Source: Bacillota bacterium
GTDB lineage: Bacteria > Bacillota > Clostridia > Christensenellales > Aristaeellaceae
Direction: 5' to 3'
Length of the DNA: 64,000 bases
Assembly: GCA_023425025.1 (NCBI GenBank)
Contig: JAFADG010000035.1
Coordinates: 124,001 to 188,000 of the forward strand
Below, piece after piece: positions 41,652 to 51,439 of the stretch. The first letter of the stretch is position 1, and every line of letters starts with the position of its first letter. The notes beneath the pieces are model-generated. The model had not been told where the DNA came from, ran no database searches, and saw nothing but the letters and a program-made list of their open reading frames with translations. A program made the translations under genes and the position numbers.

Positions 41652-42470
41652 TCAAAACAGCCAGGGGATGCATTTCCTTTCCTGATAGGATGCCTGCCAG
41701 CGGGCCCCGCAGCTTCTGGCAATTTCCTTGGCCCTGTCTACATGCTGATAGATGTGGTCCCTTTGATGGGCGTCGGAACCGAAGGTGAACAGCTCGCCCC
41801 CCAGTTCCAGATACCGCTTGATGATATCCGCTCCCGGGATGGGGCTGTCTGTCTGGCGAAGACCGGAGGCATTGATCTCCAGCGCCTTACCGTTCTGGGC
41901 CAGGTGCGTCAAAAGCGCATCCAGCAAATCCGGCGCGTGATGGTAGCGAAACGGCCTTGTTTCCGGCGGGAAGGGGGCAAACTTGCCCACATATCCCAAA
42001 TGGGCGATGGCGTCATAATCGGTAAAGTGCAATATACTTTCCAGCCGCTGTTCCGCATAGCGGTAATAGGCCTGCTCCTGGGTTTTCCCTTTGAAATATT
42101 CCGGCCGATAAGGATCCACATTGTCTACCAGATGCAGCGATAAAAGACGGAAATCCAGGGGCAGCGCGTCCAACGTGGCTTCAATCTCCTGGCGGTACGG
42201 CGCGTTGTCGCCGATCTCAATCCCCTGACGGATCACAAGAGACGGATATTTTTCGCGGACGGCGGCAACTTCCACAAGCCAGACAGGAAACACAGGCGGC
42301 TTGTCCACCCCGGGATCGGGATGATGGGGCTCGATGTGATCGGTGACGCATATTTCGTCAAGCCCAAGGGCGATGGCCTGCCGGCAGATTTCCTCCAGCG
42401 TTTGGTGCCCGTCCATGGAATGGGTGCTGTGCAGGTGATAATCCATTTTTCTGACTTTTTTCTGAAACAT
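41652..42470 (-). CDS. PHP-domain phosphatase, histidinol-phosphatase (HisK) type
   Basis: The 272-residue protein has the PHP motifs DYHLHSTHSMDG, EICVTDHIEPH, IRQGIEIGD, AHLGYVGKF, LEINASG and FGSDAHQRD, which supply the metal-binding His and Asp residues. This set matches HisK-type histidinol phosphatases of Firmicutes. No other his gene is nearby, so a different phosphate ester is also possible. ATG at 42470 after GAGGGAAGT, 16 nt after addA. Confidence 0.85.
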   Translation of the reverse strand: MFQKKVRKMDYHLHSTHSMDGHQTLEEICRQAIALGLDEICVTDHIEPHHPDPGVDKPPVFPVWLVEVAAVREKYPSLVIRQGIEIGDNAPYRQEIEATLDALPLDFRLLSLHLVDNVDPYRPEYFKGKTQEQAYYRYAEQRLESILHFTDYDAIAHLGYVGKFAPFPPETRPFRYHHAPDLLDALLTHLAQNGKALEINASGLRQTDSPIPGADIIKRYLELGGELFTFGSDAHQRDHIYQHVDRAKEIARSCGARWQASYQERKCIPWLF

Positions 42471-42485
42471 ACTTCCCTCTTTTTT

Positions 42486-45400
42486 TCATGGCAGATCCGG
42501 CATGAGAAGGCCCTTGGCGCTGCGCAAAAGATAAAGCACGGCTTCCCTGACCGGAATGCCGGTGATCTCCTGCAGGGCCCGCCTGTACAATTGCAGCTGC
42601 GGCCCATAGCGGGCGTATACCGCCTGCTCGTCAAAGACCACATCCGTCTTGTAATCGATCAATACCCAGGCGCCGTCCTCCATAAAGCAGCAGTCGATCA
42701 CGCCCTGCAAAAGCGCCGGCGGCGCAGCGTTCAGCCGCAAATTGAACGCCCATTCCCTGTGGACATCGGCGGCGCTGAGCAATTTTCGCCCCCAGCCGCT
42801 CAAAAAGAAATTCATGATCCAATCCACATACAGCCCGTCATGCTGCTGCCTGGTAAGCAGGCCCTTTTTCAAAAGCTCCTGCAGACCATTCTCCAACAGA
42901 GGGCGCAATTCCTCTTTGCTTTTCCCCCGCAAGTCCGCAAGCGGCAGCTGGCCAAGGGCCTTATGGGTCGCGGTGCCCAGGTCGGCCGGGGTCGCCGCCT
43001 TTCTCTCCAGAAATCCCGGCCTCGCAGGCAAGGGAGACAAGCGCAGCGGCAATACCATTTCTTCCTGCTTGGCCTTGCTCTCCGGCGTCTCCTCCTGCTC
43101 CTGGGGCAAAAATCCCGGCAGCAGCCTTTGCTTGCACAGTGATGTGACGGAGGTTTTCAGCGGCAGCCGCTCCGCCGCTCCTATGGGCTTTTCTTCCATT
43201 CGAAGGAATATTTCATGGGAAATTTCTGTCCCCGCCATCTGCAAAAGCCGCGTTGTCTGATTGTGGATATTTTGCTTTTTTTCCACACGCCGCTGGCCGG
43301 TTTCTGCCCAAACACAGATGCTCCAAGGGATGTAACCCTGTGGATAACCTGTGGAAGTTGTGTATTCTTTCCCCTTTTCCGGCAAAAAGTCCTGCGTGCC
43401 TGTGGAAAACCCATCGTTTATGTCCCGAAGAACAGCAGCTTCCTCAAGCGGGTACACGGCCTGAATGATCCAATCCAGCATGCTGCCCGCCTGCAAAATG
43501 CGGTAGGAGCCCTGGGGCATGGACCATTTTGCCGCGGGGTCTTTGCCGGATGCAGTGCCAATGAGAATCAGCCGTTCCCTGGCCCGTGTCATGGCCACAT
43601 ATAAAAGCCTCGCGCGCTCCGCCTTTTCTTCTTCCTGGGATTTGAGGTGGATGGCCTTTTCCGCCAGGGTCTTTGTCCGGGTCCTCTCCTCATGATAGAT
43701 GCAGGGAATGCTCAGACCCAGTTCCCTGTGCGTTTTTATCGGCGACGGGTGCCCGGCGGCGTGTAGTTTGGCGCCCAATTCCAGTATCACAACAGCCGGG
43801 AATTCCAGTCCCTTGCTTTTGTGTATGGTCATGATGCGGACGACATCCTCTTTTTCTCCCAGCACCTTGGCGGTGGTGGCATCCCCGGATTTTTTAAGGC
43901 TTTCCCCGTGCAGCAAAAATCCGTGCAAACCTTCGCCCTGGGATTTTTCCCAGGCAGCGGCCCGTTCGCACAGCAGGCGCAGGTTTGCCTGCCTCGCTTC
44001 CCCGGCGGGCAGCGCGCCGGACCTTATATAGATTCCTGAATCATCAAGCAGCTGCCAGATCAGCTGATCCACCGGCAGGCAGCGCGACAAAAACCGCCAG
44101 GCATCCAGCTTTTCCAATATGGCTGCGCACTTGCTGCCCAGCGCCGTTTCCTGTCCGGCGCAGTGGAAAAACGCTTCATAAAAGGGAACATCCCGGCCGG
44201 GCAACGCAAGGCGGATAGCGGACAAGGTTTTTTCGTCCAGCGAGAAGCAGGGGCTGCGCAGCGTTGTCAGCAGCGGGATATCCTGCATGGGATTATCCAG
44301 CACCTGCAATACCGCCATCATGGTGGCGATTTCCGGAAGCCCAAAGTATTCCTCATCCGCCTCCGAATAAACGGGAATGCCTTCCTTCTGCAGCGTCTCG
44401 GCCACAAGACGGGCCGTGTTTTTTGCCTTGGGCAGCAGCACGGCAATATCCCGGAATCTGTACGGGCGCAGCGTTTTTGTATCCTTGTCCACAAACTCCT
44501 TGTCCAGCAGCCCCCGTATGATCTGCGCCGCGCGAAAGGCCTCCCGCTCCACCCGGGACGGAGCTTCGTCCAGGCTGTCCGCTTCCTCCGGTTCCTCTTC
44601 CTTGGGAAAGAGCACGTGCAGCTCTACCGGCGATTCATTGCCCGCCTCCCGGCCGGCCACCAGCATGGCCTCCCGGTCGTAATTGATTTCCGTCACATCC
44701 TCCCGCATGACGGACGCAAACACCTGGTTCACAGCCTGCACCACCGAGCGGGACGAACGGAAGTTTTCCTGCAGGGAGATGCGCCTGAAAGCCCCGCCAT
44801 CTTCCAGGGAGGATTCCTTTGCCTTGTTCAAAAACAGCGTCGGGTCCGCCAGGCGGAAGCGGTAGATGCTTTGCTTGACATCGCCTACCAGGAACACGTT
44901 TTTCCCGCCGTGCACCGCCTGCAGTATGGCCTCCTGTATTCCCGATATATCCTGGTACTCATCAATGCAAACGGCGTCGAACCTGCTTTGCACCACTTTT
45001 TGAAGCTGCGGCACCCGCAGCACCTTCAGCGTCTTGTGCTCCAGGTCGTTGAAATCATACACATTCTTTTCGCGCTTATACTTTTCATACTGCTTGTGAA
45101 GCTTGCGCGTAAGCCGGGCAAGCGCCCGTACGGACGGCTTGGTATGGAGGATATCCAGCGCGGCCTGCTCCATATCCTTTGGCGCGGCATCCACCACATG
45201 GCCGATGCCGTTGCGAATCTTAGTCCGCCGGTTTTTCACATCCTCCGCCCAGGCCGCCGTTTCCGCCTCCTTTTTCTTCATGGATGGAAAACGGGGAAAC
45301 GCTTTCCCGTCCCAAGCGGCACGCAACTCCTCTGGCGAAACATCCGCCGCGTCCACAATCAGCTGAATCTGCCGGATGTCTTCCTTTAACAGCCCTTCCA

Positions 45401-46103
45401 GCGCCGAGTCCGCAAACGGGTCATCCAGGCTGTGGAGCAATTCACAAGCCGCATCCAGGCTGCCTTCCAACTGCAGCTTCAGGCTCTTTATGATCTGCCT
45501 GGACCAGGTATGCGTCATCAGATCTTCCCCGTCCGGAAAATTGGCCATCTGGCGCCGCAGCCAGCGCCAGGGCTCCGGCAGGGACATCAGGAATTTATAC
45601 AGCGTGTCCATCATGCCGGTGATGGCCTCGTCCTCAAACTGCTGAGAAAGCGCGTTGAAATCCTCTTTTCCTTTTTCATACGCTTCCAGCAGCACATCGC
45701 GGATGGCCTCCTGATACAGCGCATCCTGTTCACCGCCCTCCACCAGCCTGGCGGTGGGATCCAGCCCGGCGGCCTGAAAATGCTCGCGGATCACCTGTCC
45801 GCAAAACACATGCAGGGTGCTGATGGCCGCCCTATCCACCTTCAGCGCCTGCTCCCGCAAGGCGTGGTCGGTATCCCCGGCGTCATTGAGGGCTTTCAAA
45901 ATCCGCTCCCGCATTTCCGCGGCGGCGGCCCGGGTGAAGGTGACCACCAGCATGCGGTCCACCTGCAGCCCGTCGTTTTTGATCAAACCCAGGATGCGTT
46001 CCACCAGCACGGCCGTTTTTCCCGAGCCGGCGGCTGCGCTGACCAGCAGCATATCATTCCGGGCCTCGATGGCCTGCTGTTGATCCTTTGTCCATGTCGG
46101 CAT
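42486..46103 (-). CDS. addA: Helicase-nuclease subunit AddA
   Basis: AddA is the UvrD-like helicase and nuclease subunit of the AddAB complex that processes double-strand breaks for recombination. The protein has 1205 residues, a normal length. Walker A is SAAAGSGKTAVL, motif II VCIDEYQDIS, motif VI VAMTRARERLIL, and the RecB-type nuclease ends with the GVIDC and IDYKTD motifs (DYK at 1150-1152). addB, usually directly upstream, is not here; the region upstream holds the parS sites. ATG at 46103 follows GGAAGGGAGG. Confidence 0.95.
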   Translation of the reverse strand: MPTWTKDQQQAIEARNDMLLVSAAAGSGKTAVLVERILGLIKNDGLQVDRMLVVTFTRAAAAEMRERILKALNDAGDTDHALREQALKVDRAAISTLHVFCGQVIREHFQAAGLDPTARLVEGGEQDALYQEAIRDVLLEAYEKGKEDFNALSQQFEDEAITGMMDTLYKFLMSLPEPWRWLRRQMANFPDGEDLMTHTWSRQIIKSLKLQLEGSLDAACELLHSLDDPFADSALEGLLKEDIRQIQLIVDAADVSPEELRAAWDGKAFPRFPSMKKKEAETAAWAEDVKNRRTKIRNGIGHVVDAAPKDMEQAALDILHTKPSVRALARLTRKLHKQYEKYKREKNVYDFNDLEHKTLKVLRVPQLQKVVQSRFDAVCIDEYQDISGIQEAILQAVHGGKNVFLVGDVKQSIYRFRLADPTLFLNKAKESSLEDGGAFRRISLQENFRSSRSVVQAVNQVFASVMREDVTEINYDREAMLVAGREAGNESPVELHVLFPKEEEPEEADSLDEAPSRVEREAFRAAQIIRGLLDKEFVDKDTKTLRPYRFRDIAVLLPKAKNTARLVAETLQKEGIPVYSEADEEYFGLPEIATMMAVLQVLDNPMQDIPLLTTLRSPCFSLDEKTLSAIRLALPGRDVPFYEAFFHCAGQETALGSKCAAILEKLDAWRFLSRCLPVDQLIWQLLDDSGIYIRSGALPAGEARQANLRLLCERAAAWEKSQGEGLHGFLLHGESLKKSGDATTAKVLGEKEDVVRIMTIHKSKGLEFPAVVILELGAKLHAAGHPSPIKTHRELGLSIPCIYHEERTRTKTLAEKAIHLKSQEEEKAERARLLYVAMTRARERLILIGTASGKDPAAKWSMPQGSYRILQAGSMLDWIIQAVYPLEEAAVLRDINDGFSTGTQDFLPEKGKEYTTSTGYPQGYIPWSICVWAETGQRRVEKKQNIHNQTTRLLQMAGTEISHEIFLRMEEKPIGAAERLPLKTSVTSLCKQRLLPGFLPQEQEETPESKAKQEEMVLPLRLSPLPARPGFLERKAATPADLGTATHKALGQLPLADLRGKSKEELRPLLENGLQELLKKGLLTRQQHDGLYVDWIMNFFLSGWGRKLLSAADVHREWAFNLRLNAAPPALLQGVIDCCFMEDGAWVLIDYKTDVVFDEQAVYARYGPQLQLYRRALQEITGIPVREAVLYLLRSAKGLLMPDLP
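43262..43409. promoter_or_regulatory. Cluster of DnaA-box-like 9-mers inside addA
   Basis: Within 148 bp of addA coding sequence: TGTGGATAT (43262), TTTTCCACA (43279), a perfect TGTGGATAA (43339), TGTGGAAGT (43350) and TGTGGAAAA (43401). Four of the five have at most one mismatch. The encoded linker between helicase and nuclease is weakly conserved, so codon constraint is low. Function is not shown. Confidence 0.4.
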
Positions 46104-46165
46104 TGGAACGCCTCCCTTCCTTCTTTCATATTGTATCGTAATGGGAATGTATTGTAAACCGCGGT

Positions 46166-46181
46166 TGTTTCACGTGAAACA
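46166..46181. promoter_or_regulatory. parS centromere site 1
   Basis: TGTTTCACGTGAAACA is a perfect match to the ParB/Spo0J recognition palindrome. It lies in the 215-nt gap between addA and glgP. ParB loads here, spreads and directs chromosome segregation. Confidence 0.93.
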
Positions 46182-46205
46182 TACCGGTTATGCCTTCCCC
46201 CTTTT

Positions 46206-46221
46206 TGTTTCACGTGGAACA
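46206..46221. promoter_or_regulatory. parS centromere site 2
   Basis: TGTTTCACGTGGAACA matches the parS consensus (TGTTNCACGTGAAACA) on its reverse strand. It is 24 bp from site 1. Two sites in one short intergenic region are unlikely by chance. Confidence 0.9.
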
Positions 46222-46318
46222 TAATACCGCTGGCCGTGATTCATTGAACTAAGTTTCTGTTTATGATAAAATGTATCCGTTCCCTCATATTATGTAGAAA
46301 AAAGGCGGGTGACGAACT

Positions 46319-48778
46319 ATGCCGATTACGGCCTTCGATAAAGAATCGATCAAAAAAAGCATTATTGGCAAGCTGCAACGATATAATGGCCGCACGATTG
46401 GCGAAGCCACCAGCCAGCAGATTTATATTGCGCTGGCGTCGACTGTGCGCGACCAGATCATGCAAAAATGGATGATCGCCAGGGAAGAACGCCGGGAAAG
46501 CAAGGCCAAACGTTTGTACTACATGTCGGTGGAGTTTTTGATGGGCCGCACACTGTATTGCAACATGCTGAACCTGTGCAGCACCGACGTTTATAAGGAA
46601 GCCTTGACGGAGCTGGGGATAGACCTTGCCTCCGTGTTAAAGGAAGAACCGGAACCGGGCCTTGGCAACGGCGGCTTGGGCCGGCTTGCGGCCTGCTTTC
46701 TGGATAGCCTGTCCTCCTTGAATCTGCCGGCCATGGGCTGCACGATCCGCTATGAATACGGCCTTTTCCGGCAAAAAATTGTGGACGGCCAGCAGGTGGA
46801 GCTGCCTGACGACTGGCTGCAGAACGGAAACGTATGGGAAATGGCCGTGCCGGAGGACGCCTGCGAGGTACGCTACGGCGGCCATCTGGAAGAGGCCGTG
46901 GAAAACGGCGTGCGCAAATTCCATTTGAAAGATTACTTTACGGTGGAAGCCGTGCCCTATGACATGCCCGCCGTAGGCTTTGACACCGCGACGGTCAATA
47001 CGCTGCGCATGTGGCGGGCCAGGTCGCCCAAGGGCATCGACCTGTGCTCCTTCGGCCAGGGCAACTATATCCGCGCCACCCAGGAAATCGAGCTGGCGGA
47101 AGTCATCAGCAAGGTGCTGTACCCGGAGGACAATCATTATGAAGGAAAGCTGCTTCGATTGAAGCAGCATTACTTCTTCACCAGCGCCACGGTGCAGTAC
47201 GCTTTGAAATCCTTCAAACGCATGTATGGCAGCAACTTTGAGCTTTTGCCTGAGAAGGTAGCCTTCCACGTCAACGATACCCATCCCGGACTTGTGATCC
47301 CGGAATTGATGCGGCTTTTGATGGATGAGGAAGGGTTAGGCTGGGAAGAAGCCTCCGACATCACGCAAAAGACCGTGGCCTACACCAATCATACCATCAT
47401 GTCCGAGGCCCTGGAAAAATGGCCGGAGGACATGGTGCAGACCCAGCTCCCCCGCATTTATATGATCCTGCAGGAAATCAACCGCCGGCTTTGTGAAACG
47501 CTGTGGCAAAAATTCCCCGGCGAGTGGGACCGTATCGCCCAAATGGCGGTGCTGGCCTACGGTCATGTGCATGTGGCCAATCTCTGCGTGGCCATGAGCT
47601 ACTCCGTCAACGGCGTCAGCCAGCTCCACGGCGAGATATTGAAGGCAGACACCTTCAAGGATTTTTATGCCTTGAGCCCGGAGAAATTCTCGGCCATTAC
47701 CAACGGCATCACCCATCGCCGCTGGCTCCTATCCTGCAACCCGGATTTAACGGACCTGATCCGCCAAACCATCGGCGACAGCTTCATCAAGGAGCCGGAG
47801 CGGTTAAGCGGCCTGCTGCCCTACCGGGACGACGCGGCCTTCAAGCAGGAGTTCGCCCGCATCAAGCAGCAAAACAAGGAACGGCTTTCCCGCATGGTGC
47901 TGTCCAGGCAGGGCATTGCCGTCGATCCAAGCTTTATTTTCGATGTGCAGGCCAAGCGGCTGCATGAATACAAGCGGCAGCTTTTAAACGCGCTGCACAT
48001 TCTTGTGCTGTACAACCGCATCGTCGAAGACCCAACATATACCATTGCGCCCCGTGCCTTCTTCTTTGGCGCAAAAGCCAGCCCGGGTTACCGGCGCGCC
48101 AAGCTGATCATCCGCTTCATCAACGGCCTGTCACAGCTGATTCAGAAGCATCCCAGGGCAAGCAAAATACTGCAGGTGGTCTTCCTGGAAAACTACGACG
48201 TTTCCACCGCGGAAATTCTGATTCCCGCGGCGGAGGTTTCCGAGCAGCTTTCCACCGCCAGCAAGGAAGCCAGCGGCACCGGCAACATGAAATTCATGAT
48301 GAACGGCGCCGTCACCATCGGCACCATGGATGGCGCCAATGTGGAAATTGCCCAGCAGGCCGGCGAGGATAACATTTACATCTTCGGCATGCGGGCCGAC
48401 AGGGTGCAAAGCCTGTACCGGGAGCGGACCTACAACCCCATGCAGATCTTTGATACCAACCGGGAAATCCGCCTGGCTCTGACGCAAATGATCGACGGGA
48501 CCATTTTCCCCAACAGCCCCACGGCGCTGCAGGAGTTGTACCACTCCCTGCTGCTGGGCGAATATGGCTGCAATGCCGATCCCTACTTTGTGCTGAAGGA
48601 CTTTGGTTCCTATGCCATGGCGCAGATGCGCCTGAATGAGGACTATCTCAATTCCGACCGCTGGTGGAGTATGGCCGTCACCAACACCGCGACCTCCGGC
48701 GTATTCTCCAGTGACCGCACCATTCTGGAATACAACGAAAAGATCTGGCACTTAAAGCCGCTGGAGCATAAAAGGTAA
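46319..48778 (+). CDS. glgP: Glycogen/maltodextrin phosphorylase
   Basis: This PLP enzyme releases glucose-1-phosphate from the non-reducing ends of glycogen or maltodextrin. It has 819 residues, the usual size. Diagnostic pieces are YYMSVEFLMGRTL, PEPGLGNGGLGRLAACFLDS, VAFHVNDTHP, and the PLP site EASGTGNMKFMMNGA with the lysine at about residue 658. No N-terminal regulatory extension is seen. The ATG at 46319 follows AGGCGGGTGA. A GH13 amylase gene follows after 116 nt and a terminator, so both serve glucan use. Confidence 0.96.
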   Translation: MPITAFDKESIKKSIIGKLQRYNGRTIGEATSQQIYIALASTVRDQIMQKWMIAREERRESKAKRLYYMSVEFLMGRTLYCNMLNLCSTDVYKEALTELGIDLASVLKEEPEPGLGNGGLGRLAACFLDSLSSLNLPAMGCTIRYEYGLFRQKIVDGQQVELPDDWLQNGNVWEMAVPEDACEVRYGGHLEEAVENGVRKFHLKDYFTVEAVPYDMPAVGFDTATVNTLRMWRARSPKGIDLCSFGQGNYIRATQEIELAEVISKVLYPEDNHYEGKLLRLKQHYFFTSATVQYALKSFKRMYGSNFELLPEKVAFHVNDTHPGLVIPELMRLLMDEEGLGWEEASDITQKTVAYTNHTIMSEALEKWPEDMVQTQLPRIYMILQEINRRLCETLWQKFPGEWDRIAQMAVLAYGHVHVANLCVAMSYSVNGVSQLHGEILKADTFKDFYALSPEKFSAITNGITHRRWLLSCNPDLTDLIRQTIGDSFIKEPERLSGLLPYRDDAAFKQEFARIKQQNKERLSRMVLSRQGIAVDPSFIFDVQAKRLHEYKRQLLNALHILVLYNRIVEDPTYTIAPRAFFFGAKASPGYRRAKLIIRFINGLSQLIQKHPRASKILQVVFLENYDVSTAEILIPAAEVSEQLSTASKEASGTGNMKFMMNGAVTIGTMDGANVEIAQQAGEDNIYIFGMRADRVQSLYRERTYNPMQIFDTNREIRLALTQMIDGTIFPNSPTALQELYHSLLLGEYGCNADPYFVLKDFGSYAMAQMRLNEDYLNSDRWWSMAVTNTATSGVFSSDRTILEYNEKIWHLKPLEHKR

Positions 48779-48788
48779 AACATCGGAT

Positions 48789-48837
48789 ACTGCGGGATGC
48801 TGTCGCATGACGGATAGCATCCCGCAGTCTATTTTTT
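48789..48837 (+). terminator. Terminator of glgP
   Basis: ACTGCGGGATGCT and AGCATCCCGCAGT form a 13-bp stem with a 14-nt loop, followed by CTATTTTTT. Confidence 0.85.
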
Positions 48838-48894
48838 GCGCTGTTTCATGCTACAATAGAAGAATGAAAACGAATCACCAAGGAGGATGAATCC

Positions 48895-50649
48895 TTGCTC
48901 CTGCACAATTCCCATGATCCTTTTTACCGGCAGCCGTTGGGGGCGCTGCCCTGCGGCGAGAAGATTCAATTGCGCTTTTCCTGTGATTTCGCCATATCTG
49001 TCGATGTGCGCGTTTGGGATGGCCAGGAAACGGCTGTTTCTATGGTTCAGGAAAGCCCGAATGTCTATAGGACACAGCTTACAGTGCCATCTGCGCCGAT
49101 GCTCTGGTGGTACGACTTTATCATACACACGGACAACGGCATATTGCGCTACGGCAACGCCTATGACCAGTTGGGCGGCGAGGGCGCACTGTATGAGCAT
49201 ACGCCGGCCAGCTTTCAGGTAACGGTCTATGATCCGGCCTTCAGCACGCCTAACTACATGCATCAAGGTGTAATATACCAAATTTTTCCTGATCGGTTTT
49301 ATCCTGCGCCTTCCGTTTCCGTGCATACACGTACCGATATTCAGATGCATGAAACATGGAATGAACTGCCGCTTTTGAACATTGATCCCCGCAGCCATGA
49401 CAACATGGCGCTGGATTTTTTCGGCGGGAACTTAAGCGGCATTGCGCAAAAGCTGCCCTATTTGAAAGATTTGGGCATATCGGTGCTGTATTTGAACCCC
49501 ATCTTCCAGGCCCGCAGCAATCACAAATACGATACCGGGGACTATTCCCGCATCGATCCGATGTTCGGCACGGAGGAAGAATTCCAAAGCCTGTGCGCGG
49601 AGGCGGCCTCCCTTGGCATCCGCATCCTTCTGGACGGCGTTTTCAGCCACACGGGCGAGGACAGCGTCTATTTTAACCGCTATGGCACCTACGACAGTAT
49701 TGGCGCCTACCAAAGCGCCGCCTCCCCCTACTTTTCCTGGTTCACCTTTCTTCATTATCCCGGCCGGTACAGATGCTGGTGGGACATTCCCACTCTGCCG
49801 GAAGTGCGCAAGGAGGAGCCTTCCTATCGCTCCTTCCTGTTCAACGCAAACAACGGTATCGTGCCCATGTGGCTGAAAAACGGCGCCTCCGGCTGGCGGC
49901 TGGATGTGGCGGACGAGCTGCCCATGGATTTTTTGCGTCAGCTTCGGCAAAGCGCAAAAAATGCGAGAGAAGACGCTCTTGTCCTGGGCGAGGTATGGGA
50001 GGATGCCAGCAACAAGGTGGCCTACAATGTCCCCCGCAGCTATTGCCTGGGCGATACGCTGGACAGCGTGATGAATTATCCCCTGCGGGAAGAAATCATC
50101 CGCTTTCTCACCTTCCATTCCGACGCTTACTCCTTGGCCCGCCTGATCCGCCATCAGCAGGAGGTGTACCCCGCGCCTTTCCTGCACGCGCTGATGAACC
50201 TGCTGGGCAGCCATGATCGGGCAAGGATCATCAACGTGCTGGCCGGCTGCGAATGGAAGGAACTGCCCAGGGAAGAAAGAGCCCATATGCAATTGACTTT
50301 GAAACAATATCAATTGGGCTCAAACCGCTTCATAAAGGGCATGGAAATCCTCTGTGCCCTGCCCGGCGCGCCTACCCTGTACTACGGCGATGAAGCCGGC
50401 ATGCAGGGCTCGGCGGACCCGTATAACCGCGGCACCTATCCCTGGGGCCGGGAGGATGCATCCCTTCAAAACGCCATCCGGGATTTGCTGAATAAACGCA
50501 AAAACAGCCCGGTGCTTCAAACGGGCTTTCTGGAAGCGTCGGCCCTTGACAGCGATACGCTGGTGATTCGAAGGTATTTTCAAAATGGTTTCGATGCCCT
50601 TGGAAACCCGGCGCAGGATGACGAAACAATCATACAAGTCAGGCGGTAA
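48895..50649 (+). CDS. GH13 alpha-amylase family, neopullulanase/cyclomaltodextrinase-like
   Basis: The 584-residue cytosolic enzyme starts with TTG at 48895, 8 nt after AAGGAGG. An N-terminal beta domain (about residues 1-120, as in GH13_20 CBM34) precedes the catalytic barrel (GVIYQIFPDRFY, DFFGGNLSGI). The nucleophile Asp is in GWRLDVADE (about residue 337), the acid/base Glu in LGEVWED (about 365) and the third acid in LLGSHDRAR (about 440). It cleaves alpha-1,4 (and possibly 1,6) bonds in maltodextrins or pullulan. No signal peptide, so it works with glgP inside the cell. Confidence 0.9.
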   Translation: MLLHNSHDPFYRQPLGALPCGEKIQLRFSCDFAISVDVRVWDGQETAVSMVQESPNVYRTQLTVPSAPMLWWYDFIIHTDNGILRYGNAYDQLGGEGALYEHTPASFQVTVYDPAFSTPNYMHQGVIYQIFPDRFYPAPSVSVHTRTDIQMHETWNELPLLNIDPRSHDNMALDFFGGNLSGIAQKLPYLKDLGISVLYLNPIFQARSNHKYDTGDYSRIDPMFGTEEEFQSLCAEAASLGIRILLDGVFSHTGEDSVYFNRYGTYDSIGAYQSAASPYFSWFTFLHYPGRYRCWWDIPTLPEVRKEEPSYRSFLFNANNGIVPMWLKNGASGWRLDVADELPMDFLRQLRQSAKNAREDALVLGEVWEDASNKVAYNVPRSYCLGDTLDSVMNYPLREEIIRFLTFHSDAYSLARLIRHQQEVYPAPFLHALMNLLGSHDRARIINVLAGCEWKELPREERAHMQLTLKQYQLGSNRFIKGMEILCALPGAPTLYYGDEAGMQGSADPYNRGTYPWGREDASLQNAIRDLLNKRKNSPVLQTGFLEASALDSDTLVIRRYFQNGFDALGNPAQDDETIIQVRR

Positions 50650-50714
50650 ATGCCTGGCTTTTCTTTTGACAAAGCCGCTTTTGCGCAAGTATAATAGCGC
50701 GAGGGGTGAATGCA

Positions 50715-51434
50715 ATGGACGCGCTTTCAAAACTGCAGGACATGGTCTCAAGCAGCCGTCGTATCGTGTTTTTCGGCGGCGCCGGCGTCTCCACCGAAAG
50801 CGGCATTCCCGATTTTCGAAGCGTTGACGGCCTGTACCATCAATCCTACGCGTATCCTCCGGAAACCATACTGAGCTATTCCTTCTTTTCCAGAAATCCG
50901 CAGGTTTTTTACCGTTTTTATAAAGAAAAAATGATCTATACGGGCGCAAAACCAAACCCCGCCCATATTGCCCTGGCAAGGTGGGAAAAAGCGGGAAGGC
51001 TTTGCGCCATCATCACCCAGAACATCGACGGGCTGCACCAAACCGCCGGCAGCAAAAATGTGGTGGAGCTGCATGGCACCATACATCAAAACCATTGCCA
51101 GCGCTGCAAGAAAGCTTATGGGCTGGACTTTATACTGCAGTCGGAGGGCGTACCCAAGTGCGCCTGCGGCGGCACCATCAAGCCCGATGTGGTTTTGTAT
51201 GAGGAGAATCTGGATCAACATGTTATGGAAAAAACCGTTCGTGAGATGGCCGATGCCGATATGCTGATGATCGGCGGCACCTCCCTGTCCGTTTACCCTG
51301 CCGCCGGCTTCGTGCAGGCGTTTACGGGAAAGTACCTTGCGATCATCAACAAAACGCCGACCTCTCTGGATCAAAAGGCGGATGCCGTCATAGCCGCGCC
51401 TATCGGTGAAACACTTCAAAAAATCGTTGTATAA
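50715..51434 (+). CDS. cobB: NAD-dependent protein deacylase (sirtuin)
   Basis: The 239-residue sirtuin removes acyl groups from lysines using NAD. It has GAGVSTESGIPDFRS, TQNIDGLHQTAGSKNVVELHGT with the catalytic His, a zinc-binding set CQRC and CACG, IKPDVVLYEENL and GGTSLSVYPAAGF. The ATG at 50715 follows GAGGGG by 8 nt; an in-frame GTG at 50706 overlaps that site and is less likely. The 340-nt downstream gap before recF is filled by a candidate structured RNA on the same strand. Confidence 0.94.
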   Translation: MDALSKLQDMVSSSRRIVFFGGAGVSTESGIPDFRSVDGLYHQSYAYPPETILSYSFFSRNPQVFYRFYKEKMIYTGAKPNPAHIALARWEKAGRLCAIITQNIDGLHQTAGSKNVVELHGTIHQNHCQRCKKAYGLDFILQSEGVPKCACGGTIKPDVVLYEENLDQHVMEKTVREMADADMLMIGGTSLSVYPAAGFVQAFTGKYLAIINKTPTSLDQKADAVIAAPIGETLQKIVV

Positions 51435-51439
51435 TTCAT

